From contig JAHWKW010000013.1 in NCBI GenBank assembly GCA_019347675.1, positions 1-64,000 of the forward strand: a DNA stretch of 64,000 nucleotides, written 5' to 3'. Positions 7,774 through 17,678 of this stretch are shown here, one piece after another. Position numbers and translations under genes: made by a program. The DNA comes from Actinomycetota bacterium. GTDB lineage: Bacteria > Actinomycetota > Nitriliruptoria > Nitriliruptorales > JAHWKO01. The notes beneath the pieces were generated by a model. It had not been told where the DNA came from. It did no database searches and saw only the letters and a list, made by a program, of their open reading frames with translations. Each line of letters starts with the position of its first letter. Within the stretch, counting starts at the first letter, position 1.

Positions 7774-9891
7774 TCACGTGGAGGCGGGAGCCTCCTCCGT
7801 TGCTATCTCGGCCTGCTGGGGTTGCGGGTAGGTGATACGCGGGTGGTACACGCCGCAGAGTGTCTCGAGGAACGACGCCCTGACCGCAGCGACGTCCTGG
7901 AACGTCAGGGGGCTCTCGTCGAGCTGACCGTCTTCGATGCGGGCGGCGAATAGGCTGTCCACCAGCTCGGACAACTGGTCGCGCGACAGGTTGCGGTCAT
8001 TTTGGGCGGCGGCGCGGCTGGCCGCCTCGCAGCAGTCGGCGAGCATCAGCACCGCGGTCTCTTTGGTGGTCGGTTTGCGACCCTTGTAGCGGTACACCCC
8101 CTCGTCCACGTGCTGTCCCGGCGCGGCTTCACGTACGGCCTTGAGGTAGAAGTACGTGACGACCGTCGTGCCGTGGTGCGTCGCGATGCCCTGCACCACC
8201 TCCGGCGGGAGACGGTAGGACCGGGCCATCTTGATCCCGTCGGTGACGTGTTCCTGGATGATCGTGGCTGAGATGTCCGGTCCCAGGCCGTCGTGCGGGT
8301 TGGAGATCCCGAACTGGTTCTCGATGAAGAAATACGGTCTGCGTACCTTGCCGATGTCGTGGTACAGCGCCATAACGGACCCAAGCAGCGGGTCGGCGTT
8401 CACAGCCCGGCAACCACGCTCGACCAGCGTCGCGACGACGATCGAGTGGTTGTACGACCCGAGTGCCTTCTGTTCCAGCTCCCGTAGCAGCGGATGGTTC
8501 CGGTCGGCGAGGTCGATCAGGCCGGTGGCGGTGACCAAACCGAACGCCGACTCGATGAACGGCAGGCCGCCCACCACCAGGATCCCGCCGCTCACGCCGT
8601 GGATCGCTCCCGCTAGAGCGGGACGGAGCAAGCTGTCGGTGCCCTCGAAGGTGACCGCGAACGTCACCGCCAGCACGATGTAGCCACCCGTGGCGAACAG
8701 AGCCGCTCGGCGCAGGTCGCCGCGGACCGACAGGCGGGTGACCAGCGGGACGCTCAGCAGCGTCGCGGCCGCCGCGTACGCGACCACGCCTGTCGTTCCG
8801 GGGGCGACGTAGGCGGTGAGCAGGGTGACCGGCACGGCGAGCAGCACCCCGACCGGGGCGCCCAGCAGGATCGTGGCGAGCATCCCCAGCGCCCCGGACG
8901 GCACCGCGTACAACCACACCTCGGTGCGCTCGATCACCAGTGTCGCCCCGGCGAGGATCGCGGCGTAGCCGAACATCAGCGTCGCCAGCAACAGCAGCTT
9001 GCGGTTCGAGCGCCACACGGAACGTCGATGGGTGCGTAGGTACAGCGCCGAGACGGCGGCGGCGATTGCGGTGATGGCGAGCGCGCGGGCGACCTCCCAG
9101 CGTGGATCGGACCCCGCCAGCCCGACCCGTTCCAGGGCGGCCAGCTGAACGGGCGTGACCTCCTCCGCGGCGGAGACGATCACCGACCCGGTGGGGAAGG
9201 TCCGCATCGCCTCGTCGACGTTGGCGGCCGCGCGCCGCCGCGCCTCATCGGTGGCCTCGTGGTCGACCACGACAGTCGGACGCATCGCGCTGCGGATCAG
9301 CGGCTCCACGACCGCATCGGTGAGGTTCGTAGGGACGTCGCGCACGGTCGCCTCGACCCGCAGCTGCTCATCGAGGACATCGTCGACCTGCCCCGCCCGG
9401 ATCGATTGGCGGGTCAGTTGCTGCACGATGCTGATCGTCTCGCTCCGTAGGGAGTCGAAGGTGGGTGCGTCGATGGTGACCAGCAGACGCAGCCCGGTGT
9501 CGTCGAGCATCGCGAGCCGATCGCGGAGCGCGTCGACCCGCTCTTCGGTGGATGGCGGCTCGGCGCCTTCGGCGGTGGGTGCCTGCCGGATCTCTTGCAC
9601 CACGTCGAACTGGTTGCGGATGTCCTCGACCGTGGCGATACGCGCCTGGTCGTCACGCTGCATGATCGGCTCGACCGCCTCGGCCGCCTGGCGACGTGCC
9701 CGCTCTGTCGCTTCCTCGTCGACGATGCGGATGAGGTTGGGGGCGACGACCGTCCGCGGCGACGCCTCCCCGGCCCGGATCGGGGATTCGTCCAGGAACG
9801 CAGGGAGGCTGAGGGCGGCGGGGATGCCGATCAGCACCACCGCAGCGATGAGGAGTCGGTACGCGCGGTACCGCCTGACGAGTCGCTCCAC
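7774..9891 (-). CDS. 7TM-HD family phosphohydrolase (PgpH-like)
   Basis: A membrane HD-domain phosphohydrolase of 705 residues. The layout is one N-terminal membrane helix, a long extracellular 7TMR-HDED domain (about 30-270), about seven transmembrane helices (about 275-455) and a cytosolic HD domain. The HD residues are SYNHSIVVATLVERG and LYHDIGK (about residue 512), then THHGTT. PgpH relatives cleave c-di-AMP, so an osmotic/K+ signalling role is plausible given the antiporter and K+ channel elsewhere in the window, but this is inference. It starts at GTG and converges with the epimerase gene. Confidence 0.88.
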   Translation of the reverse strand: MERLVRRYRAYRLLIAAVVLIGIPAALSLPAFLDESPIRAGEASPRTVVAPNLIRIVDEEATERARRQAAEAVEPIMQRDDQARIATVEDIRNQFDVVQEIRQAPTAEGAEPPSTEERVDALRDRLAMLDDTGLRLLVTIDAPTFDSLRSETISIVQQLTRQSIRAGQVDDVLDEQLRVEATVRDVPTNLTDAVVEPLIRSAMRPTVVVDHEATDEARRRAAANVDEAMRTFPTGSVIVSAAEEVTPVQLAALERVGLAGSDPRWEVARALAITAIAAAVSALYLRTHRRSVWRSNRKLLLLATLMFGYAAILAGATLVIERTEVWLYAVPSGALGMLATILLGAPVGVLLAVPVTLLTAYVAPGTTGVVAYAAAATLLSVPLVTRLSVRGDLRRAALFATGGYIVLAVTFAVTFEGTDSLLRPALAGAIHGVSGGILVVGGLPFIESAFGLVTATGLIDLADRNHPLLRELEQKALGSYNHSIVVATLVERGCRAVNADPLLGSVMALYHDIGKVRRPYFFIENQFGISNPHDGLGPDISATIIQEHVTDGIKMARSYRLPPEVVQGIATHHGTTVVTYFYLKAVREAAPGQHVDEGVYRYKGRKPTTKETAVLMLADCCEAASRAAAQNDRNLSRDQLSELVDSLFAARIEDGQLDESPLTFQDVAAVRASFLETLCGVYHPRITYPQPQQAEIATEEAPAST

Positions 9892-9994
9892 CGTTCGGAG
9901 GCCTTCCGACGACGGACCGCAAACGACCGTACCCCGCGCAGGGCGCGAGACCAGCGGCCGACCGGACCGGAGACGCTATCGTACGGCACGGCGC

Positions 9995-10888
9995 CTACCG
10001 TGGCGGGGCCAGGACACGCCACGCCGCTGGGCGGATGCGGTACCGCCGCTGGCGGAGGGGGCGCGACAGCTCTCCGTCGGCGTTGTACCGCACCGGGTCA
10101 CCCAAGATGCGCACGTCCTGGCCGCGGACGTGCTCGACGTCGTCTCGGGTCAGGTGCCGCCCGCGCTGCAGGGCCGCCCCGAACGCCGCCCGCGCTGCCG
10201 GGCCGACCGCGGCGACCACCACGACATCGAGTCGTCCGTCGTCGGGCTCGGCGGGGGCGCACAGCGGGGTCCCCCCACCGATGCAACCGGCGTTGGCGAT
10301 CCCTACCATCAGCACCGGACGGGCGACCTGTGACACAGGCGCCCCGTCGACCTCGACCTCGAGCGTCCATCCCGTCTCGCGAACGCCGGCCACCAGGGCC
10401 CCGACCGGGTACGCCAGAGCGCCGAGGTCGTCCTTCAACGGGACCGAGCGCTGCGACGCCTCCGCACCCAGCCCGGCATGGACGGCGTTCACGGCCAGCT
10501 GGCCGTCGTCGGCTTCGAGCAGGTCGACGCTGCGGGGCTGATACGCCAAGAGGTCGCGTGCGGCCGCGGCCGGATCCTGCGGGATCCCAAGTGAACGCGC
10601 GAAGTCGTTTCCGGTCCCCGTCGGCACGATCCCGATCGTGGTCGAGGCCAGGATCCCGGCAGCCGCGAGGCGGTTGACCGCGACGTGCAGAGTCCCGTCG
10701 CCGCCGGCCACAACCAGGGTTCGACCGTCGAGCGCGGCGATCGCCTCGTCCACCTCCGCCGGGTCGGTCGTGGTGAGCAACTGGGTGGGGCAGGCTTCGT
10801 CGAGGACGTGACGGGCTGCCTCGCTCTGTTCCCGTGCCGCCTGGCCGGCATGGGGGTTGACGACCAGGACGTAGCCAGGACCGCGCAT
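9995..10888 (-). CDS. Diacylglycerol/lipid kinase family protein
   Basis: A 297-residue ATP-dependent lipid kinase of the DAGK-catalytic family. VVNPHAGQAA opens the domain, VVAGGDGTLHVAVN is the nucleotide-binding GGDGT loop (about 60-72), and GIVPTGTGNDFARSLG is the second signature. The C-terminal beta sandwich is present (VNAVHAGLGAEASQ, DGRLDVVVV, YNADGE). The ATG at 10888 follows GGGAGAGGG. The reading frame stays open far upstream across the neighbouring gene, but that extension is antisense to an acyl-CoA synthetase and is not part of this gene. It is divergent from that synthetase. Confidence 0.88.
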   Translation of the reverse strand: MRGPGYVLVVNPHAGQAAREQSEAARHVLDEACPTQLLTTTDPAEVDEAIAALDGRTLVVAGGDGTLHVAVNRLAAAGILASTTIGIVPTGTGNDFARSLGIPQDPAAAARDLLAYQPRSVDLLEADDGQLAVNAVHAGLGAEASQRSVPLKDDLGALAYPVGALVAGVRETGWTLEVEVDGAPVSQVARPVLMVGIANAGCIGGGTPLCAPAEPDDGRLDVVVVAAVGPAARAAFGAALQRGRHLTRDDVEHVRGQDVRILGDPVRYNADGELSRPLRQRRYRIRPAAWRVLAPPR

Positions 10889-11095
10889 CCCTCTCCCGCT
10901 CCCGGTCCGCCGAGCATACGGCGCCCCGTCGCGGCCCTCGGCGCGTTCCGAGGTCGAACGTGCGCGGCCACAGCGGGGCCGTTGGGAACCGGCGGCGCGG
11001 GCGTGCACGGGGGCCGGCCGCGAGCCGGCGGGCGAGCGACCCGTGCTAGCTTGCCGCCTTCCGAGCCTGCCCCAGCGCTCGTCGCGGAGGTCGCC

Positions 11096-12895
11096 ATGCG
11101 AGAGTTCACTGGTCCCGGCGCTGCCACGATCGGGCCCGACACCAACCTGACCGAGATCCTGTGGGAGCACGAACGTGCCCAACCGCACCGGGCGGCGCTG
11201 GCGCACCGCGTGGGGGGCCAGTTCGTCGACGTCCGCGTCCAGCAGTTCGCCGAACGGGTCCGTCGCCTCGCGGCCGGTCTGATCGGTCTGGGGATCGAGC
11301 CGGGGCAGCGCGTGGCGGTGATGTCGCGAACGCGGATCGAGTGGACGCTGCTGGACTACGCGATCTGGAGCGCGGGGGCCGTCACCGTCCCGATCTACGA
11401 GACGTCGGCCGCCGAACAGATGGAGTGGATCCTGGGCGACAGCGAGGCGGTCGCGGCGATCTTCGAGAGCGTGGAGTTGCGCTCCCGCTACGACGAGTCC
11501 GCAACCCGGTTGCCCGCATGCAAGCACGTGTTCGTGATCGACGACGGCGGGCTCGATGAGCTGTCTGCGCACGGTGCCGAGATCGACGACGAGCAGGTCC
11601 TGGGCCGGGCCCGGACGGTCACCATCGAGCATCCCGCCACGATCGTGTACACATCGGGGACCACGGGGAGGCCGAAGGGCTGTGTGCTCACCCACGGCAA
11701 CCTGGTGTGGGATCTCACCCAGGTCGGGGCCGGCGCCCCCGAGCTGTTCAGAGACGGCCGCTCCACCCTGCTGTTCCTTCCGCTGGCGCACATCTTCGGG
11801 CGGATCATCCAGTGTGTCTGCGTCGCAGAACGGGTCAAGATCGGGTACGCCACCGACCCCACCAAGCTCACCGAGGAACTGCCGCTGTTCCAGCCGACGT
11901 TCCTGCTGTCGGTGCCACGTGTCTTCGAGAAGCTGTACAACGGCGCGCAGGCCAAGGCGTACGCCGACGGCAAGGGCCGGATCTTCGATGTGGCGTCTCG
12001 CGTCGCCATCGACCACTCGCGTGGCACGCAGGTCGGCCGAGTCCCCCTCAAGACCCGAGCGCTGCGCGCCGTCTTCGACAAGCTGGTGTACGGCAAGCTG
12101 CGGTTGGCCGTCGGGGGGCGCGTGGAGTACTCCGTCTCCGGCGGTGCGGCGCTCGGCGAGCGGCTCGGGCACTTCTTCAACGGGGCAGGTATCACGGTCC
12201 TGGAGGGCTACGGCCTCACAGAGACGTCGGCGGGCGCCACGCTGAACACGCCCCCGCATCTGCGCATCGGCACGGTTGGGCGGCCGCTGCCCGGCTGCAC
12301 CGTCCGCATCGCCGACGACGGCGAGGTCCTGATCAAGGGAGGGAACGTCTTCTCGGGGTACTGGAACGACGACGAGGCGACCCGCGAAGCGCTCGACGAC
12401 GAGGGTTTCCTGCACTCGGGCGACATCGGTCAGCTCGACGCCGACGGGTTCCTGCGGATCACCGGACGCAAGAAGGAGATCATCGTCACCGCGGGCGGGA
12501 AGAACGTCGCCCCGGCGCTCCTCGAGGACCGGATCCGCGCGCACCGGCTGGTGTCGCAGGCGATGGTGGTGGGCGACGGTCGCCCGTTCATCGCTGCCTT
12601 GATCACGCTGGATCCCGAGGAGGTCGGGCGCTGGGCGGAGCAGCACGGCAAGCCGGGTCGGACACCGGCCGAAGTGATCGCCGACCCTGATCTGCGCGCA
12701 GAGGTCCAGACTGCGGTCGACCAGGCCAACCGGGCGATGTCGCGGGCGGAATCGATCCGCGCGTTCCGGATCCTCCCCGAGGACTTCACCATCGACGGTG
12801 GTGAGCTCACGCCGACCCTGAAGGTGCGGCGAGACGTCGTCACCGAGCGGCACGCAGCCACGATCGAGGAGCTGTACTCGGCGGCGAGCCGCTGA
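11096..12895 (+). CDS. Long-chain fatty-acid-CoA ligase (FadD-like), copy 1
   Basis: A 599-residue AMP-forming acyl-CoA synthetase that activates fatty acids. Adenylation motifs are in order: YTSGTTGRPKGC (P-loop, about 184), LLFLPLAHIFGRI, the GYGLTET motif, DIGQLDADGFLRITGRKKEIIVTAGGKNVAP (hinge region) and a C-terminal FTIDGGELTPTLKVRR with catalytic Lys. The start is the ATG with GCGGAGG five bases upstream; the longer frame reading into the divergent kinase is rejected. It is closely paralogous to the next gene and 90 bases from it. Confidence 0.9.
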   Translation: MREFTGPGAATIGPDTNLTEILWEHERAQPHRAALAHRVGGQFVDVRVQQFAERVRRLAAGLIGLGIEPGQRVAVMSRTRIEWTLLDYAIWSAGAVTVPIYETSAAEQMEWILGDSEAVAAIFESVELRSRYDESATRLPACKHVFVIDDGGLDELSAHGAEIDDEQVLGRARTVTIEHPATIVYTSGTTGRPKGCVLTHGNLVWDLTQVGAGAPELFRDGRSTLLFLPLAHIFGRIIQCVCVAERVKIGYATDPTKLTEELPLFQPTFLLSVPRVFEKLYNGAQAKAYADGKGRIFDVASRVAIDHSRGTQVGRVPLKTRALRAVFDKLVYGKLRLAVGGRVEYSVSGGAALGERLGHFFNGAGITVLEGYGLTETSAGATLNTPPHLRIGTVGRPLPGCTVRIADDGEVLIKGGNVFSGYWNDDEATREALDDEGFLHSGDIGQLDADGFLRITGRKKEIIVTAGGKNVAPALLEDRIRAHRLVSQAMVVGDGRPFIAALITLDPEEVGRWAEQHGKPGRTPAEVIADPDLRAEVQTAVDQANRAMSRAESIRAFRILPEDFTIDGGELTPTLKVRRDVVTERHAATIEELYSAASR

Positions 12896-12985
12896 GATTC
12901 CACCGCACGAGGCAACCACGTCAACCGATGGCGCTGACGCCCCGGTGCTAGCCTCCCATGGACGTCCTGACGTCGTGGAGGACTC

Positions 12986-14776
12986 ATGCGCGAATACACA
13001 ACGCCGGGCGAGGTCGCCCTCCCGGACAACGCAACCCTGCTGCACCCGCTGTGGTACCACGCCGACGAGAACCCCGATCGACGTCTGCTGGCCTACCGCG
13101 ACGGCAACCGGTTCGTCGACGTCACCGCCGCCGAGTTCGCTGACACGGTGCAGCGGCTGGCGAGAGGCCTGATCGGGCTCGGTCTGGAGATCGATGACCG
13201 TGTGGCCATCATGTCCAAGACCCGGATCGAGTGGACCTACCTGCAATACGCGGTGATGGCCGCCGGCGGCACGGTCGTCCCGATATACGAGACCGACTCC
13301 GCCGACCAGATCGAGTGGATCCTGACCGACAGCGGTGCACGCATCGCGGTGTTCGGTACCCCCGATGACCGCCGGGAGTGGGAGCAGGTCTCGGCCACGG
13401 CCCCGCTCAACCACGTCTTCGTGATCGACGAGGAGGGCCTGGACCGGATCGAGGAGTCCGGCACGGACGTCGACGCAGATGAGCTCGACCGGCGAGCGGA
13501 GCGGATCGGTCCCGAGTCGATCGCCACGATCATCTACACGTCGGGCACCACGGGGAAACCGAAGGGCTGCGTCACGCTGCACCGCAACCTGCGCTGGGAC
13601 GCCGTGCAGGCGACGACCGCGCTCGAGGAGCTGTTCGGCCCCGACGACCGGACGCTGCTGTTCCTGCCGCTGGCGCACTCCTTCGCGCAGCTGATCCAGG
13701 CCGGCAACGTGGAGGTCGGCGTGCAGATGGCCTACGCCACCGACCCGCAGCAGCTCGCCGAGGAGCTGCCGATGTTCCAGCCGACGTTCCTGCTGGCGGT
13801 GCCCCGTATCTTCGAGAAGGTCTACAACGCGGCGGTCTCCCGGGCCAACGAGGAGGGCAAGGGCAAGATCTTCGAGAGAGCGGTGCAGGTCGCGATCGAC
13901 TACTCGCGGCAGGGCCAGGGCGGCGGTGTGAGCCTCGCGACCAGGATCCAGCACACCGTTTTCGACCGGCTCGCGTACGGCAAGCTCCGGGACCGGATGG
14001 GCGGCAAGCTGCGCTATGCGATCTCCGGTGGCGCGGCGCTCGGTGAGCGACTCGGCCACTTCTACAACGGAATCGGGCTCACCATCCTCGAGGGCTACGG
14101 CCTCACGGAGACCACTGCGGGGGCGACAACGAACCGCCCGGACGCCCTCAAGATCGGCACGGTCGGGCAGCCGTTCCCCGGCTGCACCGTCCGGGTCGAC
14201 GATGACGGTGAGGTCCTGATCAAAGGTGGCAACGTCTTCGCCGGGTACTGGAACAACGACGAGGCGACGCAAGAGGCCATCACCGACCAGGGTTTCTTCC
14301 GCACCGGCGACCTCGGTGAGCTCGACGACGACGGGTTCCTGCGGGTCACCGGCCGGAAGAAGGAACTGATCGTGACTGCGGGCGGGAAGAACGTCGCCCC
14401 GGCGGTCCTCGAGGATCGGCTGCGTTCACACCGGCTGGTCAGCCAGTCGATGGTGGTGGGCGACGGGCGGCCGTTCATCGCGGCGCTGATCACGATCGAC
14501 CCCGAGGAGTTCCCCCGTTGGGCGGAGCAGCACGGCAAGACGGGGAAGACGGTGGCTGACCTCACCGACGACCGCGAGTTGCGCGCCGAGATCAAGAGTG
14601 CGGTTGACCACGCCAACCAGGCGGTGTCGCGCGCCGAGTCGATCCGCGAGTTCCGGATCCTCCCCGAGGACTTCACCATCGACGGTGGTGAGCTGACCCC
14701 GACGCTGAAGGTCAAGCGCCGAGTCGTCGCCGACAAGTACGGCCATGTGATCGACGACATCTACCCCGAGGAGTAG
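12986..14776 (+). CDS. Long-chain fatty-acid-CoA ligase (FadD-like), copy 2
   Basis: A 596-residue paralogue of the preceding gene, aligned over its whole length. Motifs are YTSGTTGKPKGC (about 183), LLFLPLAHSFAQLIQ, EGYGLTETTAGAT, TGRKKELIVTAGGKNVAP and FTIDGGELTPTLKVKRR. GGAGG sits seven bases before the ATG. Both copies are preceded by a TGCTAGCYT element (11044-11052 and 12946-12954), so each may have its own promoter. The pair looks like a tandem duplication that diverged, perhaps in chain-length preference. Confidence 0.9.
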   Translation: MREYTTPGEVALPDNATLLHPLWYHADENPDRRLLAYRDGNRFVDVTAAEFADTVQRLARGLIGLGLEIDDRVAIMSKTRIEWTYLQYAVMAAGGTVVPIYETDSADQIEWILTDSGARIAVFGTPDDRREWEQVSATAPLNHVFVIDEEGLDRIEESGTDVDADELDRRAERIGPESIATIIYTSGTTGKPKGCVTLHRNLRWDAVQATTALEELFGPDDRTLLFLPLAHSFAQLIQAGNVEVGVQMAYATDPQQLAEELPMFQPTFLLAVPRIFEKVYNAAVSRANEEGKGKIFERAVQVAIDYSRQGQGGGVSLATRIQHTVFDRLAYGKLRDRMGGKLRYAISGGAALGERLGHFYNGIGLTILEGYGLTETTAGATTNRPDALKIGTVGQPFPGCTVRVDDDGEVLIKGGNVFAGYWNNDEATQEAITDQGFFRTGDLGELDDDGFLRVTGRKKELIVTAGGKNVAPAVLEDRLRSHRLVSQSMVVGDGRPFIAALITIDPEEFPRWAEQHGKTGKTVADLTDDRELRAEIKSAVDHANQAVSRAESIREFRILPEDFTIDGGELTPTLKVKRRVVADKYGHVIDDIYPEE

Positions 14777-14781
14777 ACCGC

Positions 14782-16170
14782 TCAAGCCGGCGGGTCGTAC
14801 ACCGGCTCGCGCGTGTCCCACCACTTGCGGTCCTGCTCCCCGAGTGGGGTAGCCGGAGGGGCGTCCTCGACGTACTCGGCGCGGATCTGGCGCCAGTCGT
14901 TGGCCGCCCGCAGACGTCCCAGGACGCTGTTGATCCCGAAGTGGATGCGGTTGAGCAGCAGGTAGTCGGGCGGGAGGTTCAACGGGCGCAGCACCTTGAG
15001 GTACTTGCTCCGCGGGTCCGTCGTGGAGCGGATGACCTCGGTTGCGAACTCGGGGGTGAACGTGAACGGCTGTTCGGCCAGGACCGGTCGCATGTACAGC
15101 TGCCACCACTCGTACATCAGCTCGGCGTCGACCTCGACGCCGGGGGGGAGGAACCCGGCTTCGCGCAGTCGTCGCACGACCTCGTCGGGGTCGCCTTGCT
15201 TCACCGTCCGGTTCATGCGCTGCATGTGTTGGAACCGCTCCCGGCTGAACATCTTCACCGAGCCGTAGTCGAGGAAGGCCACCCGTCCGTCGTCCTCGTA
15301 CAGGTAGTTGCCTGGGTGCGGATCGCCGTTGAACAGCCGGAAGCGCTCGATGGTGCCGAAGGCGTAGCGGAAGATGATCTCGCCGAACCGTTGCCGCTCC
15401 TCGTCGGTGCCCCGGTCGGCGATGTCGTTGAACGATCGACCGCGCACCCGTTCGGTCACCAGCACCCGTCCACGGCACATGTCGGCCACGACCTCGGGGA
15501 CGTGGACGAACGGATGGCCGTCGTAGCGGTTGGCGAACGCCCGCTGGTAGTTGGCCTCACGCTCGTAATTCAGCTCGTCGCCGACCCGTTCGCGCAGCTC
15601 CTCCACGAGGGGCTCCACCTCCAGGTGGGGGGAGATGATCCGCGCCAGCGGCGAGAACGCCTCGGCGTTGCGCAGGTCAGCGCGGACCGCCTCGGCCACG
15701 CCCGGGTACTGGACCTTCACGACCACCTCGCGCCCGTCGTCGAGCCGGGCCGCGTGGACCTGGCCGATCGAAGCAGCGGCGATGGGCTCACGGTGCCACT
15801 CGGCGAAGATGGCTCTGGCCGGCGCCCCGAACTCCTCGGCGACCACCTGCTCGATCAGCGCGGGATCCATCGGCGGGGCGCTGTCGCGCAGGCTGGCGAG
15901 CGCGTCGTGGTAGATCGACCGCACGTCGGGTGGGAGGTCGACGTCGACGAAGGACAGCAGCTGACCGAGCTTCATCGCTGCGCCCTTCATCTCGCCCAGG
16001 ACGTCGACGAGGATCTCAGCGGTGACCCGGTGGAACTCCTCGGGGTCAGCGTCCCCACCGGTCAGCTGGCGCGCCTTGGCTGCGGCCAGGCCAGCCGCGG
16101 ACCGCACCCCGGTTCCCGCCAGGCGCGCGCCCCGGCCGACCCGCCCGCCCAGTCCCTCACGTCGCGGCAC
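14782..16170 (-). CDS. ABC1/AarF/UbiB-family atypical kinase
   Basis: A 462-residue protein kinase-like fold of the ABC1/UbiB family. The family-specific KxGQ motif is present (GAAMKLGQLLSFVDVD), with the Ala-rich nucleotide loop PIAAASIGQVHAARL, the lysine VVVKVQYPGV, the catalytic NGDPHPGNYLY and the metal-binding DYGSVK. Relatives support quinone or lipid metabolism. The start is a GTG without an obvious ribosome site, nine bases after the stop of the small upstream gene, so translation may be coupled to it. Confidence 0.85.
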   Translation of the reverse strand: MPRREGLGGRVGRGARLAGTGVRSAAGLAAAKARQLTGGDADPEEFHRVTAEILVDVLGEMKGAAMKLGQLLSFVDVDLPPDVRSIYHDALASLRDSAPPMDPALIEQVVAEEFGAPARAIFAEWHREPIAAASIGQVHAARLDDGREVVVKVQYPGVAEAVRADLRNAEAFSPLARIISPHLEVEPLVEELRERVGDELNYEREANYQRAFANRYDGHPFVHVPEVVADMCRGRVLVTERVRGRSFNDIADRGTDEERQRFGEIIFRYAFGTIERFRLFNGDPHPGNYLYEDDGRVAFLDYGSVKMFSRERFQHMQRMNRTVKQGDPDEVVRRLREAGFLPPGVEVDAELMYEWWQLYMRPVLAEQPFTFTPEFATEVIRSTTDPRSKYLKVLRPLNLPPDYLLLNRIHFGINSVLGRLRAANDWRQIRAEYVEDAPPATPLGEQDRKWWDTREPVYDPPA

Positions 16171-16179
16171 GGTCGGTTG

Positions 16180-16368
16180 TTACTCGACGGGGTCAGCGAG
16201 CGGGTTGCCCTCCGCCCGGGCGTCTTCCAGGCGCCTGGCGAGCTCCGAGCGACGCTCCTCGGTTAGGCAGTCACAGCCGACATCGTGATCCTTGTAGTGA
16301 CCGACGTTGGTGCGATGGGTCGGACAAGCGGCCACTTCAAGGCGGGTGATCAGCTGCGTGCGCGCCAT
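16180..16368 (-). CDS. Small Cys/His-containing protein, unknown
   Basis: A 62-residue protein with GTAGGAGCCCCC before the ATG, a clear ribosome site. It contains CPTHRTNVGHYKDHDVGCDC, whose three Cys and three His could bind metal, then a charged helical tail (LTEERRSELARRLEDAR). No family was recognised. It lies in the same direction just ahead of the AarF-like gene and is probably co-transcribed with it. Confidence 0.6.
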   Translation of the reverse strand: MARTQLITRLEVAACPTHRTNVGHYKDHDVGCDCLTEERRSELARRLEDARAEGNPLADPVE

Positions 16369-16400
16369 GGGGGCTCCTACGGGATGCGCCGGGTGCGAAC

Positions 16401-17495
16401 CTACACCGCGAAACGGAAGCGGATGACGTCACCATCGGCGACCGGGTAGCCCTTGCCTTCGAGTCGGAGCCGCCCCGCATCCCGGACGGCGGACTCCGAG
16501 CCGTAGGTCACGTAATCCTCGTACGAGATCACCTCCGCGCGGATGAACCCCCGTTCCATGTCGGAGTGGATCTCGCGCGCGGCGCGCTGGGCGCGGGTCG
16601 CGCGGCGGACGGTGACGGCGCGGGCCTCCTTGTCATCTGCGGTGAAGAAGGTCACCAGGCTGAGTAGCCGGTACGCGGCGTGGACCAGTCTCTCCAGACC
16701 GCTGCGCTCCAGTCCGAGCGCGCCGAGGTACTCACGCTGCTCGGGCTCGGGTAGTTCGGGGAGCTCCGCCTCGACCTGCGCGCAGACGACGACCACCTCG
16801 GCTTCCTGCTCCGCGGCCAACTTCCGGAGCGGCTCGACCAGGGGTCCGCCACCGGGCAAGTCGTCCTCGCCGACGTTCGCCGCGTAGACCACCGCTTTGG
16901 CGCTGAGCAGGAACAGATCGCGGACCAGGTCGGCGTGGACAGCGGCGTGCTCGAAGCGGCGTGCAGGCTCTCCCGCTGCCAGGTGGTCACGCAGGCGACC
17001 CAGGACTCCCGCCTCGTCGGCTGCTGCCGTGTCCCCGCTGCGCGCCACACGGGTGATGCGTTCCAGACGCTTCTCGACCGTCTCGAGGTCCTTGATGATG
17101 AGCTCGGCCTCGACGATGTCGACGTCACCGACGGGGTCGACCGCGCCGGACACGTGCACGACGTCGTCGTCGTCGAAGCAGCGCACGACGTGACAGATCG
17201 CGTCGACCTCGCGGATGTGCGCGAGGAACTGGTTGCCCAACCCCTCACCGGTGCTCGCCCCGGCCACGAGCCCCGCGATGTCGACGAACTCGATCGTGGT
17301 GGGGACGGTCCGGCTCGAGCCGGCCAGCTCCGCGACGCGGTCGAGGCGTTCGTCGGGAACCGCGACGACCCCCACGTTCGCGTCGATCGTCGCGAACGGG
17401 TAGTTCGCCGCGAGCGCCCCCGCACGCGACAGCGCGTTGAACAGCGTCGACTTCCCGACGTTCGGCAGACCAACCAGTCCGACCTGCAGCCCCAT
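16401..17495 (-). CDS. ychF: Redox-regulated ATPase YchF
   Basis: A 364-residue Obg-family P-loop protein that binds ATP rather than GTP and associates with ribosomes. G1 is GLPNVGKST near the N terminus, G2/switch I FATIDANVGVV, G3 DIAGLVAGAS, and the Obg-specific helical region follows. The G4 position reads YAANVGEDD, the non-GTP variant typical of YchF. The C-terminal TGS domain ends with GKGYPVADGDVIRFRF. Length and all motifs fit the family. Confidence 0.95.
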   Translation of the reverse strand: MGLQVGLVGLPNVGKSTLFNALSRAGALAANYPFATIDANVGVVAVPDERLDRVAELAGSSRTVPTTIEFVDIAGLVAGASTGEGLGNQFLAHIREVDAICHVVRCFDDDDVVHVSGAVDPVGDVDIVEAELIIKDLETVEKRLERITRVARSGDTAAADEAGVLGRLRDHLAAGEPARRFEHAAVHADLVRDLFLLSAKAVVYAANVGEDDLPGGGPLVEPLRKLAAEQEAEVVVVCAQVEAELPELPEPEQREYLGALGLERSGLERLVHAAYRLLSLVTFFTADDKEARAVTVRRATRAQRAAREIHSDMERGFIRAEVISYEDYVTYGSESAVRDAGRLRLEGKGYPVADGDVIRFRFAV

Positions 17496-17678
17496 GCACG
17501 CTCACCTCTGTCTGCGATCAGACGTTCGCTGGCAGCGTACGGGCGGGGTGGTCCGGCCCTGGATCACCGATCGTGCGGCGGGCCGCACGCGGACAGTACC
17601 CCGACGGTCGGACAGGACGGGGCGGCGTCGCCGCCCGAGGACGGGTCACAGTGAAGGAGCCAGTTGAGAGGAACCAGG

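Noticed and set aside
7774-7800. Small GGAGGC/GCCTCC hairpin at the end of the 7TM-HD gene
   Set aside because: The stem is only six bases, lies within the coding end and has no U-tract. It is not listed as a terminator.
10685-11095. N-terminal extension of the first acyl-CoA synthetase
   Set aside because: It would run through the divergent lipid kinase start, is not related to the family, and the ATG at 11096 has a strong ribosome site.
10889-14272. A long minus-strand open frame continuing upstream of the lipid kinase gene
   Set aside because: It is antisense to both acyl-CoA synthetases over its whole length, with Arg/Gly/Asp-rich composition and no domain. Only 9995-10888 encodes a recognisable protein.
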